Shown piece by piece: positions 5,720-6,091 of a DNA stretch of 6,091 nt. Position 1 is the stretch's first letter. Each line of letters opens with the position of its first letter. The notes beneath the pieces are model-generated. The model was not told the DNA's origin and did not search any database. It saw only the letters and a program-made list of their open reading frames with translations. Both the position numbers and the translations under genes were made by a program. Origin of the DNA: Gammaproteobacteria bacterium (lineage in GTDB: Bacteria > Pseudomonadota > Gammaproteobacteria > GCA-001735895); contig JARFPR010000006.1 in the NCBI GenBank assembly GCA_029288195.1, forward strand, positions 1 to 6,091, in the 5' to 3' direction.

Positions 5720-6091
5720 TTAAATTACGATATCCAGGCTGGCCCGCGGCAGTTGTTCCGCGGTACTGAAATTCATTGTGACCAGTTGGCGCTTATTTTT
5801 CGGAACACGTTGGTAGAGCCAGTCGCTTTTATTGTAAGGATGATCGGGTAGATAAAACTGCGTGGTCAGGCGCTCCCGATTATCGAGTATAACCTTGACG
5901 TGGATATGCGGGGTACGCCCCGGATAGGGCACCGGTTTTATGGTGCGAAACGAATAGCGACCATCAGCGCCGGTCGTGTCATGACCAAAACCCTGGAAAG
6001 CCTTGTCGCGCGAACCTCCGCCAGAATCGCCGCGATGCAGGTAACGCCCCTTAACGTCGCATTGCCAGATTTCGACGCGTGCTCCGCTGAC
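5720..6091 (-). CDS. Intradiol ring-cleavage dioxygenase, C-terminal part (5'-truncated)
   Basis: The reading frame is open to the window edge, giving the last 123 residues. The family uses non-haem Fe(III) to cleave catechol-type rings between the two hydroxyls. All four expected iron ligands are visible: Tyr in GRYLHRGD (codon 6041-6043), Tyr in VPYPGRTPHIH (5924-5926), and both histidines of HIH (5906-5908 and 5900-5902). The upstream GARVEIWQCD and FQGFGHDTTGADGRYSFRTIKP segments are also characteristic. The spacing between the second tyrosine and HIH is much shorter than in protocatechuate 3,4-dioxygenase beta subunits, so it belongs to the compact, poorly characterised group and not to classical PcaH. 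The substrate is unknown. A GTG at 5930-5932 is an internal valine codon, not the start. The N-terminus lies beyond the window, so any secretion signal cannot be judged. Confidence 0.9.
   Translation of the reverse strand, partial: VSGARVEIWQCDVKGRYLHRGDSGGGSRDKAFQGFGHDTTGADGRYSFRTIKPVPYPGRTPHIHVKVILDNRERLTTQFYLPDHPYNKSDWLYQRVPKNKRQLVTMNFSTAEQLPRASLDIVI

Noticed and set aside
5709..5721. 5-bp hairpin AATCG-GGT-CGATT between the convergent small-protein and dioxygenase genes
   Set aside because: It is too short and AT-poor in its flanks to call as a bidirectional terminator, and it overlaps the dioxygenase stop codon.
5720..5932. 70-aa complete protein with a GTG start at 5932
   Set aside because: The frame is open upstream to 6091 and encodes conserved dioxygenase sequence, so the GTG is an internal valine.

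Overview
This is a compact bacterial chromosome fragment, probably from an uncultured gammaproteobacterium assembled from metagenomic reads. The evidence is an ATP-type phosphoenolpyruvate carboxykinase whose C-terminal third closely resembles the E. coli enzyme as I remember it, a GhrA-like reductase, a YiiD-type thioesterase and a proteobacterial REP-associated tyrosine transposase. The species cannot be named from this sequence.

The first 44 bases are not genomic. They carry the Illumina Nextera read-1 adapter ending in the Tn5 mosaic end (12-44), so the real sequence begins at about base 45, inside pckA. From left to right on the + strand come the 3' third of pckA (to 612), a 665-aa CocE/NonD-family (peptidase S15) hydrolase (700-2697), a short AT-rich gap with a possible promoter, a 228-aa RAYT (2799-3485), and a 157-aa isoprenylcysteine-methyltransferase-like membrane protein (3499-3972). 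Convergent to these, on the - strand, is a two-gene operon: a GhrA-like D-2-hydroxyacid dehydrogenase (5343-4408), then a hotdog thioesterase of the YiiD C-terminal family (4406-3969). The two are separated by one base. Divergent from ghrA is a 75-aa two-helix membrane protein (5477-5704). It converges on a 5'-truncated intradiol ring-cleavage dioxygenase (- strand, 5720-6091) that runs off the right edge.

The genes do not form one obvious pathway. PckA (oxaloacetate to phosphoenolpyruvate), GhrA (glyoxylate/hydroxypyruvate reduction) and an aromatic ring-cleavage enzyme all belong to carbon metabolism, but they sit in separate transcription units. The hydrolase, thioesterase and methyltransferase-like protein have family-level assignments only. 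No gene-free stretch exceeds 300 bases. I saw no tRNA, rRNA, CRISPR array, complete insertion sequence or convincing intrinsic terminator.

I found no previously undescribed multi-gene system. The points worth following up are the adapter-derived false N-terminus, the apparently solitary RAYT with an altered motif beside its catalytic tyrosine, an eight-G run at the nucleophile elbow of the hydrolase, a symmetric sequence in the divergent ghrA promoter region, and the small unrecognised membrane protein.
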